A stretch of 52,590 bases of DNA from Xanthoparmelia taractica (lineage: Eukaryota; Ascomycota; Lecanoromycetes; Lecanorales; Parmeliaceae), in contig JANQBS010000264.1 of assembly GCA_033085395.1 (NCBI GenBank), forward strand, positions 1-52,590, in the 5' to 3' direction. The number at the start of each line of letters is the position of its first letter. Position 1 is the stretch's first letter. Below, piece after piece: positions 11,376-22,730 of the stretch. The translations under genes and the position numbers were made by a program. Below the pieces are notes generated by a model. That model was not told where the DNA came from. It searched no databases and saw only the letters and a program-made list of their open reading frames with translations.

Positions 11376-12251
11376 CGAATTGCCTTCCTCAGAGATTTGC
11401 AAGCACCAGGATCACTCCAAACCAAAAATGACGTTCAGAGAGCCATGTTCGAATTGGAGAGGACGACAACAGACCAAACCTTGGCACGGGCCGTACGCAA
11501 AGCGGTCTATCATTAGAGTGCTAACAGACTACTCGAACATTGTTGATACGTTGGGTATGGCAAGATGGTCCTAATAGTGGGAATGGATCAATTCGCTGAC
11601 ATCTGAACACAGCTCAGGCGGATCCGATGCCCACCGCCCTGGTTTGGGGTTGTCTGAAAGCTGTCGTTGATGCATGTCTTCGCGACTAAATTCGTGACAA
11701 AGCTAACACCTGAAGTTAGAGCTCGAAACGCTTTCTCGGTCTTTATGATTCCATCAAAGGGCAGCTCGATGGTCTTGAATACCATCTGGAGTGCCTCACT
11801 GAATATGAATACCTCTTTGGAGACTCGGCAAACGTGCGAAAAATTCTCAAAGACTCGTATATCAACGTTATTCGCTTCTGGTGTCGGGTAGAGAAGGAAT
11901 GTAATCGTTGTAGTAAGCTTGCCCCCTACTACTAACGGGAAGCTAGACTGAGAGCCATCAAAGTCGCAAATAGAATGACTCGAGCGTTGGCTTCCTTCAG
12001 TACGTCCAAGCTTGACGATATCATCAAGTGTATCGACCACAATGCATCTGACTTCAGTAAACTGGTTCCCATTGTCCAGGAGCGGCTGCAAAGGGGCGAA
12101 CGTGAGGATGCAGCCGAGAACGCCGGTTAGCAGGTATCGCTAGAGAAGAGCAAAGCGCTTTTATCAAGCAGCAGCATGAAGACCGAAAGCTAGTAATGAA
12201 GCGTATGATCGTGTCTCGTTACTGTAATCTATTAACTTACCATACGTGCAG

Positions 12252-13831
12252 GAACTCGACAAAATCGTGCGTGCATGGCTTAAGGGGGGTTCAGACGCCT
12301 TGGATGCGAGTAATGACCGGCACCACGACCAATGTGCTCGCCAACGCAGTCCACATACCTGCTCGTGGCTTTCGTCGCACGCGCTCTTCCAAGACTGGGT
12401 CAATCCATCATCCAAAACATCGAAGTTGTGGCTACAAGCAGCCCGCGGCGTAGGCAAATCCGTCGTTTGCGCGTACGCCATTGAGCAAACCCTTAAGCTC
12501 TCGTCTTGCTGTTCAATACGCCAGTATTACACATTTGACGAGGAGTTTTCAGCACTTTATGTTCTTCGTTCACTAGCAGAACAGTTGGCCGATCACATCT
12601 GGACCCAGCTCGATGATATGCATCAAGATATACATGAACATACCCAACGTAGCGCGACTAGTTCCAAGTTTGAAGATGTCAAGATGGTAATCCGGCTGCT
12701 TATCAGCAAAGTGCCAACGACTTACGTCTTTCTTGATGGACGGGATGAAGAATGTGATAAGAAGGCGCGGAGCAGTGAACTTGATGAAGTTCTAGGTTTC
12801 TTCACCGAGCTCAATAATACAGATTCCTCTAAAATCCGCCTATGGTGTAGTATTCAAGATCGGACAAGCTTGAGGAAGAAGCTGAATCTTTTCGCAACCA
12901 TCGAGATCAACAAGGATCTTAATCAACGAGATATAAAGTCCTGCCTCGGGGACCGGATCTCGGGCCTCGAAAGTCAGGAGATTGACCCAGGTTATCGAAC
13001 ACTTATTCTTAATGATCTGCTAGATAAAGCAGCTGGCCGCTTCTTATGGGCATCTCTGATGCTCGATCTGATTGCTAATGCATCGACGCTACAAGGCGTG
13101 CAACAAGTGGTTGACCAAGCGTTGCCCGAAGACTATGAGAGATACTATCAAAGGAAGATCGAGAGTCTCAATGACTCCCAGAAGAGAGATGTATCGTGAG
13201 TGCTACTATTCCTTCAAGGCTTAGAGCTGACTAAGACTCTAATGTCATTCTTGCTTGCATCGTGTATGCAAAGCGACCTCTACTTCTAGACGAGCTGTGC
13301 GAAGCTACAGCCGTGGTATCAACAGACGGCAGAAAGAATGCAGATAGCTCGCAGAAGTTGTTCAAGAGCAAACCTCCAAAATTGTGCGAGCCTCTTATCC
13401 AAATACAAGATGTCAGATCAGGTCAGACGACTGTCGCGACGTGTACACTAACTCATTCGTCGGTTCATGAGTATCTTGTGAGCAACCCCCAAATCTTGAG
13501 CGCCAGTCCAGGCCTAGGCGCTTGTTCCATCGAAAGTACAGTTTTAGCCAATGTGTGCTTGAATTATCTTTCGCAACCGCGGTACTTGCGCCTACTCCGG
13601 AAGGGTGGAGACACGTTCATAGACTCGGACAATGAGGACATCGTGGAGCACCATCTCCTTTCGTACGCTGCAAAGTACTGGGATAAAAATTTAGACGATG
13701 TCCCGTTCTCTCAGGAGATGTGTGATAAAGTGGAGAACTCCATAACTTCAGCAAAATTTCGGACTTGCTTACAGGTGCAAAGCTTATTCATCGAAGGTAA
13801 CGCTAAGAATGCTTCATCAGATAACGAGTAG
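12252..13831 (+). CDS. NACHT ATPase core exons of the STAND gene
   Basis: The best-preserved part of the gene above. The exon beginning at 12252 (after a CAG acceptor, in phase with KQQHEDRKL upstream) encodes ELDKIVRAWLKGG, a P-loop AARGVGKSVV (first Gly replaced by Ala), QYYTFDEEFSALYVLRSLAEQL, Walker B TYVFLDGRDEE, RLWCSIQDR and GRFLWASLMLDLI, a typical NACHT series. From about 13262 a second open stretch carries IVYAKRPLLLDELCEA (winged-helix-like region), THSSVHEYLVS and HHLLSYAAKYWDKNL, ending at a donor at 13797. The junction at 13197-13240 has a good GTGAGT donor, but the only acceptor beyond the in-frame TAA shifts the frame by one. Gene-prediction software may report these as separate small proteins. 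Confidence 0.6.
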
Positions 13832-14382
13832 ATAAGCTAAAAATTCAAGGCCTTTTCCATTTCTGGACATCTTACAGCGAAGTCTGGCAAGTGCCTTCCT
13901 TGAGACGGACGTTTCCGCGATGGTTCTCTGAAGGCTGCGGCCAGAAGCTGTCCAAGGGCTATTATGCCTTCATTGGGGAATGGGGTCACGTTCTAGACGA
14001 CGTCACATCTTCCAGAGGCCACTACCCCGGCGAAATTGATCGATGCTTCTGGGGTGCTCTTGGAGAACAAAATTTCTTGCATAAGATGCCGCAATCCCGC
14101 TTCAAAAGCTTCATGCTGGAGGAAGAGGGTCCAAGCGACAGTGCATTCAGCCGCTGCTACGATACTATCAATGCTTCAGGAGACCATCTCCTCGTTGTGA
14201 AGCTAGTGAACTCGTAAGGATAACCAAATACTGTTTAAAGAGACGGTTAGCTGACGTGTCATGTAGGGAGAATGCCGCTGCGGATCTTAATTTCCGGTGC
14301 GAGCTCTGGGACCTGACTCGACGATGACCCAGACTTCAGGAATCGCAAGCAATAATTATACCTCGTTCGAACTGGACTCTAT

Positions 14383-16281
14383 ATGACAGCCCGACATGGA
14401 AGAAGTGTTATCGGACGGCCTGTCCCAGTTTCTCTAACGTCAGACTTGCAATTCCTAAGAATTGGTTCCTCGGTCTTCACTTGGTCTGAGAATTTTGATT
14501 ATTGTCCTATCAATATTTTTGGGGACGGCGATGACTATTTTGAAGACATGGCCTCTTGTGAGCGGTACTTAGCCGTTTCAACTCGACAGCAGGCACCACA
14601 ACGCCATCTAATTACGGCTTTAGACTCCAGCTCCGCCTTGCACGAAGAGGTTCTGGCTGTGTTGATGGAGCAGATCAACAAAGCCAATTCCAAAGCCTCT
14701 AGCTCTAGAAGACCAACCACCGATCGAGGATCGAGCGCGGCGCATTCCGTCAAGAGTGGATCTTCGAGTAAGACCTCCGTCATTTCCTCAGGTCTCGACC
14801 AAGTGCAAATGGAAACCAGCAAGAAAGAAGATGTTCAGGTGGAACTTGACGCAAATGTAGAAGCCCAAACTGAATCATGGGAACTGGAATCCGGTCCCGA
14901 CTCCATTGCCAATTCCGCAGAGACATCTTGGAGCGAAGGTTCAACAAACTTTTCTTCGGACGGTTTTGAGGATGAAGATCAATGGAATGACTGGATTAAT
15001 GAACGCGTGATATTCGAAGATTTCAAAGAGCAGGTGGATGACGAGGAACAAGATTTTGCGGATGATGATAGGCCCGAAGACGGCTCTATTGTCAGCCGTA
15101 CTGATTCCGATATAAGCGACTTATCAAATGAAGATGAGATCGGTGCATTTGATGTGCCAGGCCTCGGCTTCTTGCAGTTTCATCCCGATAACGAGGAAGA
15201 GGGCAAATCTGCCGGCTCGATTCTAAGCCATTATTCTCAGAGCTTGTATAGCACCTCTGGGGATGAAGAGCTCAGCGAATATGAACATGAGGGTGAGATA
15301 CTGGACAATTTCTTGTTTGGTCGTCAAAAAGCCCGCAAGCCAGGAGAAGCCCGTCGCATCTCAATTCGTATCTACGACACAATCAGTAACCAGCAAAAAC
15401 CTGTTTTCCATTTTTCTCGGTACGTCGATCGAAGTCTGTTCAGCTCGCCTCCCGTCTTTCACCCGTTAAAGCCACTCCTGGTCTGGCCGCTTGGGGGCGG
15501 CGAGCTACTTTTCGCAGACTATCAGAACAACACTTATTTCACACGATTGCTCTGCTCTTCTGGATTCGGCAGCTGCCAGGTTTCTATCAGACCACATTTT
15601 TCTACTAACGGCGAGTATCTCCACTTTGCCGCGCTTGAAGTTCGGAATGCAGAGAAGAGCGCAGACTCCTATGGGAAAAAGCCTGCGCAGGTCTTACTTA
15701 CGCTGCAAGTGTCGACCCACCGCCTCTCCGTCCGAAAAACCGTGAGCAGCCCACCGCGTCTTGTTTTCCGTACCAATATCTTTCTCGGTAAAACGGAATC
15801 AGTCTCCGTATCGACGCTTCCATACACCCTGACCTGGACCGACGACAACATTTACATTGTCAAGCGAGACACCAAGCTTAACATCATCCGAATCCCTCTC
15901 TTTCGACCCGCCAAAGCCGGCAACCAGTCCGTCGTTTGTTATGTTCGTAATGACATTCACCTGCCTAGGACCGCCGCTAGGCGGGATGTGCACTACTATC
16001 CGCCCCAGAAAGGCGTGAGAAGAGAAAAGGAAGGAATGGGGACCATCATCATTGGCTCGTACTCGTCATTGCCGGCGCAAGGAATACTGCTCCCGCAACA
16101 AGCTATCAGCCCGCCTATCGGCGTGTATGTATCGGAGCAGGACGATCTTGTTGAATGGATCTGCAAAGCAGACGTCACCGACACGAAGCAAAGGCACAAC
16201 AACGCGGGCGGGAGGTTGCAGGGGAAATTTGAGCAGTTCGACCTGAAGGAGGACTGCGATATCGTACCATTTATGGTCTAA
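14383..16281 (+). CDS. C-terminal open frame of the STAND gene
   Basis: 632 codons open from ATG 14383 to TAA 16281. The coding match really begins at about SVIGRPVPVSLTSDLQFLRIGS, so the first few residues are probably a chance extension. Next comes a Ser/Thr/acidic low-complexity region (about residues 95-300) with runs such as SDISDLSNEDE. The following region of about 300 residues is rich in beta-prone segments (SIRIYDTISNQQKPVFHFS, PLLVWPLGGGELLFADY, LTWTDDNIYIVKR) and looks like the sensor or beta-propeller-like part. No stop interrupts it, so this end is younger in its decay or still under constraint. It might also be expressed as a separate small protein. Confidence 0.55.
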   Translation: MTARHGRSVIGRPVPVSLTSDLQFLRIGSSVFTWSENFDYCPINIFGDGDDYFEDMASCERYLAVSTRQQAPQRHLITALDSSSALHEEVLAVLMEQINKANSKASSSRRPTTDRGSSAAHSVKSGSSSKTSVISSGLDQVQMETSKKEDVQVELDANVEAQTESWELESGPDSIANSAETSWSEGSTNFSSDGFEDEDQWNDWINERVIFEDFKEQVDDEEQDFADDDRPEDGSIVSRTDSDISDLSNEDEIGAFDVPGLGFLQFHPDNEEEGKSAGSILSHYSQSLYSTSGDEELSEYEHEGEILDNFLFGRQKARKPGEARRISIRIYDTISNQQKPVFHFSRYVDRSLFSSPPVFHPLKPLLVWPLGGGELLFADYQNNTYFTRLLCSSGFGSCQVSIRPHFSTNGEYLHFAALEVRNAEKSADSYGKKPAQVLLTLQVSTHRLSVRKTVSSPPRLVFRTNIFLGKTESVSVSTLPYTLTWTDDNIYIVKRDTKLNIIRIPLFRPAKAGNQSVVCYVRNDIHLPRTAARRDVHYYPPQKGVRREKEGMGTIIIGSYSSLPAQGILLPQQAISPPIGVYVSEQDDLVEWICKADVTDTKQRHNNAGGRLQGKFEQFDLKEDCDIVPFMV

Positions 16282-16808
16282 TTTGTTGATATCAGAGAGT
16301 CCACGAGTGTGAGTGCGTCTTGGCTTTGTATGATCCTGCGCTTACAGAAACAGAATCTGAAAGTGAAAGAAGACTATATCAGGCTGATTTAACACTTTTT
16401 GCTAAATGTTATTCTTCACGTGCACAATTCATACTGTGGTCTTGGTCCTGCTTACCTACCGCCCATTGGGTTATGAGCATCTAGTATGGAATGGAGTTCT
16501 ATTGGTGGTTCCAAGAATGAATTAGTAGCCGATGGCCTGTTGGGATCGGCTGGTGGAGAGGAACGGAGCGGGAAGGCAAGAGGGTATTCGGGATTGGGGC
16601 ATCCTGGGAGGGCGGGAGAAGGGATAAACCCGAAGAACATAAAACTCTCGTTTCTAGTACTCATTTTCAGTGGAGGCAAAGGAGTGTTTATGATAGGTGG
16701 AAAAGGGAGTGGGAGTGGTGGTTAGCGGGGAAGTCGGCGTTAATGAGAGTTTGCATGTATCATTGAGCTAAATAGGCCGACGTCAGGATGTTACAACCCT
16801 TTAAAAGC

Positions 16809-18000
16809 CTAATGACTCGAGTAAGACGTCCATGTATATCGCATGTTACTGCCGAGCCCTTCGCGGTGACTCCATTCTTCACTGATATGCTCGAGAATTT
16901 TCCATATTCTCCAGCGATTCCTTAAGCCAAGTGGCACCAAGGACATCAACTTCTCCTGTCGTGGTTCGCCACCGATGTCGTCAGCACCGATGCTGTTCGC
17001 CTTCGCTTTTAACACTTTGATGCCCTCGGCCCAGTCATGGCCGCCCTCATCTAAAAGCTGGACCTTTTCCAATTCCGTAAAGGAAAGCCATTCGATCTTG
17101 ACTTTGACTCCATGGTCTGCTGGCATCTGGGAAGGGTTCAATTGCTCGGGAAGCTCGGAGAGGATGAAGGAATAGAGATTGGGGATGTGCGACGGGTCTG
17201 CACATAGCAGCTGAGGCATCGGTCAGCATTTGTTTGCTCTACAGTGGGACAAATGCGTGTTCAATCACTACCAACGTACTTCCCACCCGGGTACAGCATC
17301 CCATTCATCAGTCCAAAACCGTCTTGCACCAAAGTATTGATGCGGCCATTCAATACCTCCCGAAACTCCATAGTACGGATCTTGCATGATTTTCCACGAG
17401 TCGTTCAAGTTGGCACTCCGCTGTGACTCCAGGCAGTCGCAGAGTTCTTCTAGAACCCGGGGCTTTCTGGTATCACCTTCCTGGGATTGCTCTCTGTGAT
17501 TTTCACACATTAGGTCCACGAGATAGAGGCAGACCTGATGGATTGGGAAAAGCATCCCATTCTCTGCATCTGTTCTTTCATACACGGGTATGCTCTCTTC
17601 CTTGTCCCCTTTCGTGGGGACTACTGGATCCCAGGTGCGTTCGTACTGCCATTTTGCGGGATAAGAGATGAAGAAGTCCGAGATGTCGGAAACGTTCTTG
17701 AAGCGCCGGTGTCTATACTCGGTTAATAGCCGTCTGTGTTATAATGAAACTTGCTCCTACGGATTGCGCCATCGACCGACCACGCGAAAATACGTGAGCC
17801 ACTGCTTGCCCGATTAGTGCATTTTCGCGGTACAGGACGTTTGGACGAATTACCGCCAACTCTTCTGGTAGCACGCGCGGATCATACATGAAGCTTAGGA
17901 TAAGTAATTCATCTTCGTTGGGATCTGTTTCTGGAGTGTGAATCAAAGGTAGGCTGAAGGGACACCCACACACAGCGCAATACTTTTCTTTGGTGAACAT
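16809..18000 (-). CDS. Uncharacterised fungal protein with N-terminal CxxC motif
   Basis: Three exons on the minus strand: 18000-17761, 17696-17280 and 17210-16809, 352 residues. Introns are 64 nt (GTAGGA, branch GCTATTAAC, TTCAAG end) and 69 nt (GTACGT to CTCAG), both phase 0. The start MFTKEKYCAVCGCPF carries a CxxCxC zinc-binding-like motif, as in many uncharacterised fungal F-box-associated proteins. The centre has PFFPIHQVCLYLV-like residues (LFPIHQVCLYLVDLM) and the end is Trp-rich (RWRIWKILEHISEEW). I see no clear F-box. The exon 1 junction was chosen because it alone keeps frame with good signals; the next acceptor upstream does not. Function unknown. It lies convergent to the NACHT gene, 527 bp away. 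Confidence 0.65.
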
Positions 18001-20879
18001 GACACTGAAGGACTTGTTTCACGGTCGTGTTATACGGCACGTAGGTTCGACAACGTTCTCTTAGTCGTGGTGCTACTGGTCCTGAAGGAGAGCCCTTGTT
18101 GCAAAATAAGGGTGGTGGATGAAGGAATGATTGAATAAGTAGCTAAGAAATCGCTACTTATGCTCCTGTTTGTCACTCCTGCGGGTAGCCTTAACACAGT
18201 GCTGAAGCAATTTCCAACACCTCTGATGATAATGGCAAGTTCCGGTGTAAGATGTAGAGGGATAAGATTGTATTGACGACGCTGGAGTCTGAAAAATCAG
18301 GAATCGACGGTGGGCTGGAATCAGACAATTTTTATTTTGGCGAGCTGATATTCGCCAGCAACCCTGTCTTAGTAATGACACTGCATTACTGCTGGCCTCA
18401 CATGCACGCACATCATCCACAACACTAACCTATTTCCTGGCAAATAAGTCTTTGGGCGCTAAGAAGCAGCGAATGCCTGACTGTGGGACACGAAAAGCTT
18501 CTGGAAAATTCTACGTCCGTCAGCCTTTGTTTCGGACTGGCTATCTTCAACTTTGACAGTATTGCCTTTTCACCGATATCTAAAGTTATCCATATATTAG
18601 GGTCAGACTTCTAGATTTATTCAAGTTCTGCCGGAAAGACCCAAGTGGGATGAGCACAAGGAAATCGATGGACGGGAGTGGAAGGGGGTCTACGTGTGGG
18701 AGAATGCGGAGCCCTTGCCCGACTGTCGAAGAGCTCGAACATTCCTGCTGGTCTGAGGATGCCAACTCGAAGCGATGTTTGTGGTTCACCGTGGGACTGC
18801 GCCTTCATAGCCAAAAAATGCGGATACGACCATCGAGTGAACACAGTCCCGACGGCAAAGCTGAGATCCTTTCACTGAGCACAAAAGGTAATCGAACAAA
18901 AGAAAAAAACCAAAAGATTCGTAACTCCTACTCCTGCCAAAATTGACATTTCAAAGGCGTTGCATCTTGTAAGTAAGGACTAAGTCTCCTCCTTCTGATA
19001 TCACACTTATTTGTCGATAAGCGCGCTATATTCTCCATGGATGACGAAGCGACGAGGATTTCTCACAAACTTGCTTAGATCAGCCGTGCTTGATGAAAAA
19101 CGTCCTTCTCATTGCTCTCTGTCTGAGTGGACCTTGTTAATGCTAGCCACAGGCCATCTCGAGCTTGCAGATCAATCGGAAGCGCCCTGGTCAGCACCGC
19201 CGCGTCCACTATCAATGCGTAAGAGTACGGAGTACAGATTCATGTGGCTATTCACATAGACATGGAGAATGGGCAAGAAACCCTATAGTAATGATAGCCC
19301 CCGCTTCTTCAGCGGTGTCTCCCGGAGGCCAAGACCTGCATCCCTGCAATACCCCTGTCTATCGACCACATCGACCCCTGCATCTCCGTTCCAACATATC
19401 GGAAGCCCAAAACTCCAATGGCAGAAATGAGAAACCTGATTCAAGTTGCCAGTGTCGTGTACGGGTAAATGAGCGGTCCTAGTCTTATCCAACAAGCAAT
19501 ACTGTTCGCTCTCTATAGATCCCTCTGAGCCGTAATTCTTGAGATCCAGCCTTATCGGCACGTCTTGTTTCTTGCCTGCAGGTATTCGCTTGCCTCTTTT
19601 GGCGGTCTAGCCTTCGCCTAGTGGTCAGCCTTGTGTCCCTCCTATCGTGCCTGCGCCCGAGCGGGTGCCCGCGGACCATCCTACGATATGGCTCTTACCG
19701 CTTCCTATATCAGTTGAAGAACGCATAACCCTACTACATAAAAGTGCGGGGTTATATGGGATTTCCGATGTTCAATATTAGGGTTCTCCTTCGTAAAGGC
19801 ATACATAACCAAGTTGAGTAGCTATGTACATAGATAACTAAGTCGTTTTAACGTCAGGGCTATTAGTCCGCAGGCTTAGCTAGATAAAAGTCTCCCGAAC
19901 AGCATATCAGTCGCGCTGTCGCCTTTCTTTCTTTCTTTCTTTCTTTCTTCTCTCCTACTCGTGATTCCAGCACTGAGCGCCTTTTCTTCTTTACACCACA
20001 GTGATAGCTAGACTCGAGATGGTTAGCGTCGGAGTTTTCCGGTGGTCTAGATTTTTCGCCAAAATGCCACAAATAAAGTAACAAGCCTCTCTTTTCCAAA
20101 GTAGGATGCTTGTTATTCATCCTTTCACCCCCATTATAACCTTAGCGGGCTGTGCCTCGGGCTACTCCTCCTGCCATTATATAGGTCCAGACGCAGGTGT
20201 GCAAGCAAGAGAAGTCCAAGAGAAAATTATTGTGGTTGGCAACACATCTTCACTTCCCGTCCGCCAAATGAGCCGGACTGAGCATTGTTGCACATGGATG
20301 GCCCAGTGCAACATTCTCCGACATCGAAGCAAGTCCACGGATTATCCTGTGAATTCACCGGAAGGTGGTGCTGATATCCAGCCTTCTCTTCCGCTCGAGG
20401 CCAAAAGACAGTAGTACGAGTACAGTGAGCTTGACAGGGGGTAGGCTGCAACAACATCAAATATGGGGCACAATAGGAGAGGTACCTGCAGGAATGACAC
20501 TCCCTTCTCGCACTAGTGAACCCTATCTACCATTGGCCCAATACTTGCCAAGCGAACACCTGCATGCACCGGGCTGCTTACATTTCCCGAAATGGCACCA
20601 CCTGCACCTTCATTTCCACGCCGCATGCCCAGAACCTATCTACGGCCAGCTCGCGCCGATGCGACTCTACTTACTCTTCTATTCCACAAATAATAGATAT
20701 TTTCAGCCTCAATATTATGCGCAAAGAAATAAACTTATCAGCAGCATACCGTTTACCACTTGCTCGCAGCCTTTTCCTTTAAACTTCCCTTTATCCCTCA
20801 ATCTCCTCTTACTCTTTTGTTTTCAATGTTGCTCAGCTTCACCCTTTCTCCTTGCAATTCAGCCAGGAACCAAAACATC
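18001..20879. other. 2.9-kb gap without a supported gene
   Basis: Only short scattered frames that overlap on both strands with no domain, good codon pattern or splice logic. It contains a (CTTT)6 microsatellite at 19923-19946. The last few hundred bases, pyrimidine-rich from about 20740, are the likely promoter and 5' leader of the gene at 20880. A small decayed gene could be hidden at 18600-18950, where both strands have open frames, but nothing supports it. Confidence 0.45.
19923..19946. repeat. (CTTT)6 microsatellite
   Basis: Six uninterrupted CTTT units followed by CTTCTCTCC, so the whole of 19921-19956 is pyrimidine-rich on the plus strand. Non-coding. Confidence 0.9.
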
Positions 20880-21867
20880 ATGCGTCTTCTATTGCCTGTT
20901 ACCCTCTTCTCGTCTTGCGTATCAACATTTGCCCTACCACCTCTCATTACACCTGCTCCGCAGATTGCTGTACGCGACGTTGCCCCCAATGTTTGTGGCT
21001 ACCACTCGGTCAGTGGTTCAAGTATGTTGAATTGGCGCCCTTTTTATTCAAATGGCAAGGCTGAGAGGTAAAAAGTCGATACTCTCTCCTGTGACCTTGG
21101 CACTTCCTGCCTGGTCGCAACCTATTTGTCGCCTGCCGTAGCCTACTGTTCTCGTAGCGACTATCTTCCCATCACGACCCTATACCCTTGGGGGTTTTGG
21201 CCTTCCACTGATGGATGTGGGCCTGGAGCAGGGTGTTGGTAAGCCTTTCAGGACGCTGTTTTGATAGCCGAACTTATGGGCTAACGTAAAAAGCCCGCGT
21301 GCGACACCAAATGTCGGAGAATACCTGTTCGATGGAGGCTCAACGGTCCTTCTCGGCTGTGGTCTGTCGCGTTTTACCTCCACCGCTTTCTTCTTCTCCG
21401 AACAAGGGTCTCCAAACCCGTCCACGCCTACTATGACCGGATTCGCTGCTGCTGCCACCGCGATCCCTACCATCACCGAGCCCGCTTTCGGCCTGACTAC
21501 CAGCCCCTTCCTAGCTGCCACCGCAACCCAAACAACGCCACTACCTTCGCAAACAGCCTCATCGTCAAGGCTCTCAAGTACAACGACCATAACGATAATT
21601 GTGGTTGGGGCGGTCGTGGCTCTGGTCGGAGGTCTAGTGTTTTTGTGGTTTCTGTACATGGCCTGGAAACTCCACCACAAGGCCAAGTACCCGCAACAAC
21701 AATATATGCCACTCTATTTTCAGAACTCAAACCCCTCGCTTCATTCGGTGCCTCCAGTCAAGAAGAGCGGGCTTAGCAAATGGGCGAAGATTGCTACGAT
21801 CATTAGTCCGATATTTGCCATCGTTGGGTTGGTGGTGGCGATATATTTTGGACTCAAGCAGAATTGA
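20880..21867 (+). CDS. Secreted/type I single-pass membrane protein, Cys- and Ser/Thr-rich
   Basis: Three exons, 20880-21021, 21076-21238 and 21294-21867, 292 residues. The introns (54 and 55 nt) have GTATGT and GTAAGC donors, and the second has a GGGCTAAC branch. MRLLLPVTLFSSCVSTFALP is a signal peptide. The ectodomain has paired cysteines (VCGYHSVSGS, SCDLGTSCLVATYL, GCGPGAGC, LLGCGLSRF), then a Thr/Ser/Ala-rich stalk, a strong transmembrane helix (TIIVVGAVVALVGGLVFLWFLYMAW) and a short tail. A second hydrophobic stretch at the C-terminus (IATIISPIFAIVGLVVAIYF) may be a second membrane pass. The layout resembles fungal wall-sensor-like proteins with a Cys-rich head, Ser/Thr stalk and helix. 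I do not recognise the exact family, and ligand and partners are unknown. Confidence 0.75.
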
Positions 21868-22075
21868 TATGACGCGTGGATTCCTTTAATGGAAACGGAG
21901 TTGGTTATATGTTGTTTCCTCGGAGTATTATTCAACTCTAACATCATGGTCTGGGGATAACGCGCTTCTTAATGTACGATACATCTGATGCACGATAATA
22001 GGACCTTATGATAATCTTACCACCTACATATTCACATCTTGGCGCAATAACTCCGACGATCACTCTATCTCACCC

Positions 22076-22438
22076 TTGAATCCCCCCACATTCCTACAGA
22101 TTTATCGCTCTCGACCTTCTTCCTACTCCCAACAACCCAACCCTATCCCCACAATCTTCCCCCTCCCCACCTTCCCTTCCCATCTCCTCTCCTCTTCCTC
22201 CCCTCCCTCTTTCCCATCCTTCCCTCCCATCCCTAAACGCCCCAAACACTTCCCATCACATCCCTTCCCTACCGTGCCCTTCCCTTCCCTTCTCTTTCCC
22301 TTCCCTTCTACCTTCTTCCCCTCTTATCTCATCCCCTCTCAGCCCCTCCCATAACCTCCCCTTTCTTCCCTTCCCAACCACCCAAAATAAAACCCATCCC
22401 ACCCCCTTCCCTTTTTTCCCCTCCCCCCTTTCGTTCAA
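22076..22438. repeat. Polypyrimidine tract
   Basis: About 360 bp made almost wholly of C and T on the plus strand (CCTTCCC, CTTCCC, CATCCC runs). It is directly followed by a G/A-rich stretch. It is open in some frames only because of low complexity, giving Pro/Ser-rich nonsense peptides. Not coding. Confidence 0.85.
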
Positions 22439-22487
22439 GTAAAACTCACCTCGACGTGCAAATATAGTAAATGATTGGTCCGGCAGC

Positions 22488-22730
22488 GTCATAGAGGGGG
22501 GGAGGGAGAGAGGTTTGTACGTGGGAAATTAGTTTTTTGGGGGGGGGGCGTTGGTTGGAGGGGTGGTGAGAGATGGGTATTGGGGTTGGCGATGGTGAAA
22601 AAGAGGGTTTGAGGGAGGGGTGAGAAGGGGGTTGGGGATGATGATGGATATGGGGATGGGGATGGGGATGGGGATGGGGATGGGTGAAGTGCGTGGTTGA
22701 CCCTTTGAGGAGGGAGAGACGGCGTATTAA
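22488..22730. repeat. Polypurine tract with GGGGAT tandem array
   Basis: G/A-rich on the plus strand, with a run of 10 G at 22539-22548 and five GGGGAT units plus GGG at 22652-22684. Runs of four G spaced by AT could form a G-quadruplex on this strand. The asymmetry switches from C/T to G/A at about 22440-22490. The downstream boundary is diffuse. Confidence 0.8.

Larger units (their letters stand above)
11627..16281 (+). pseudogene. NACHT-type STAND NTPase (fungal NLR-like) gene, probably inactivated
   Basis: Forward-strand gene with the layout of large fungal NACHT proteins: N-terminal STAND helical domain, NACHT ATPase, helical linker, acidic low-complexity region and a C-terminal beta-rich region. 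ATG at 11627 gives MPTALVWGCLKAVVDA. After three stops at 11687-11719 (perhaps an intron) the same frame gives LGLYDSIKGQLDGLEYHLE and SYINVIRFW. Lesions: TAA at 11933, a shift near 12130, an intron near 13197 whose ends cannot keep frame, and a TGA plus shifts in 14320-14400 inside a conserved stretch (CELWDLT, PRLQESQ, WTLYDSP). Good introns are 12193-12251 and 13797-13849. Such proteins oligomerise on ligand binding and drive non-self recognition or cell death. Some lesions could be missed introns, so full inactivation is likely rather than proven. Confidence 0.75.

Noticed and set aside
11588..12091. 167-codon minus-strand frame upstream of the AAA fragment
   Set aside because: It is the antisense of the recognisable N-terminal STAND region (LGLYDSIKGQLDGLEYHLE) and has no domain of its own.
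18586..18946. Overlapping frames on both strands near 18.6-18.9 kb
   Set aside because: No recognised domain, no consistent splice sites and no start context; left as unexplained sequence in the gap entry.
20365..20879. Upstream extension of the secreted protein frame from 20365
   Set aside because: The ATG at 20880 opens directly onto a signal peptide; the extension is Leu/His/Cys-rich without pattern and lies in another frame or in leader-like sequence.
22076..22354. Open frames in the pyrimidine tract and its complement
   Set aside because: Pro/Ser or Gly/Arg low-complexity peptides created by base composition; no start context, domain or splice logic.
22652..22684. Telomere-like repeat (GGGGAT)
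   Set aside because: Filamentous ascomycete telomeres are mostly TTAGGG; five internal units inside a purine tract look like a microsatellite.
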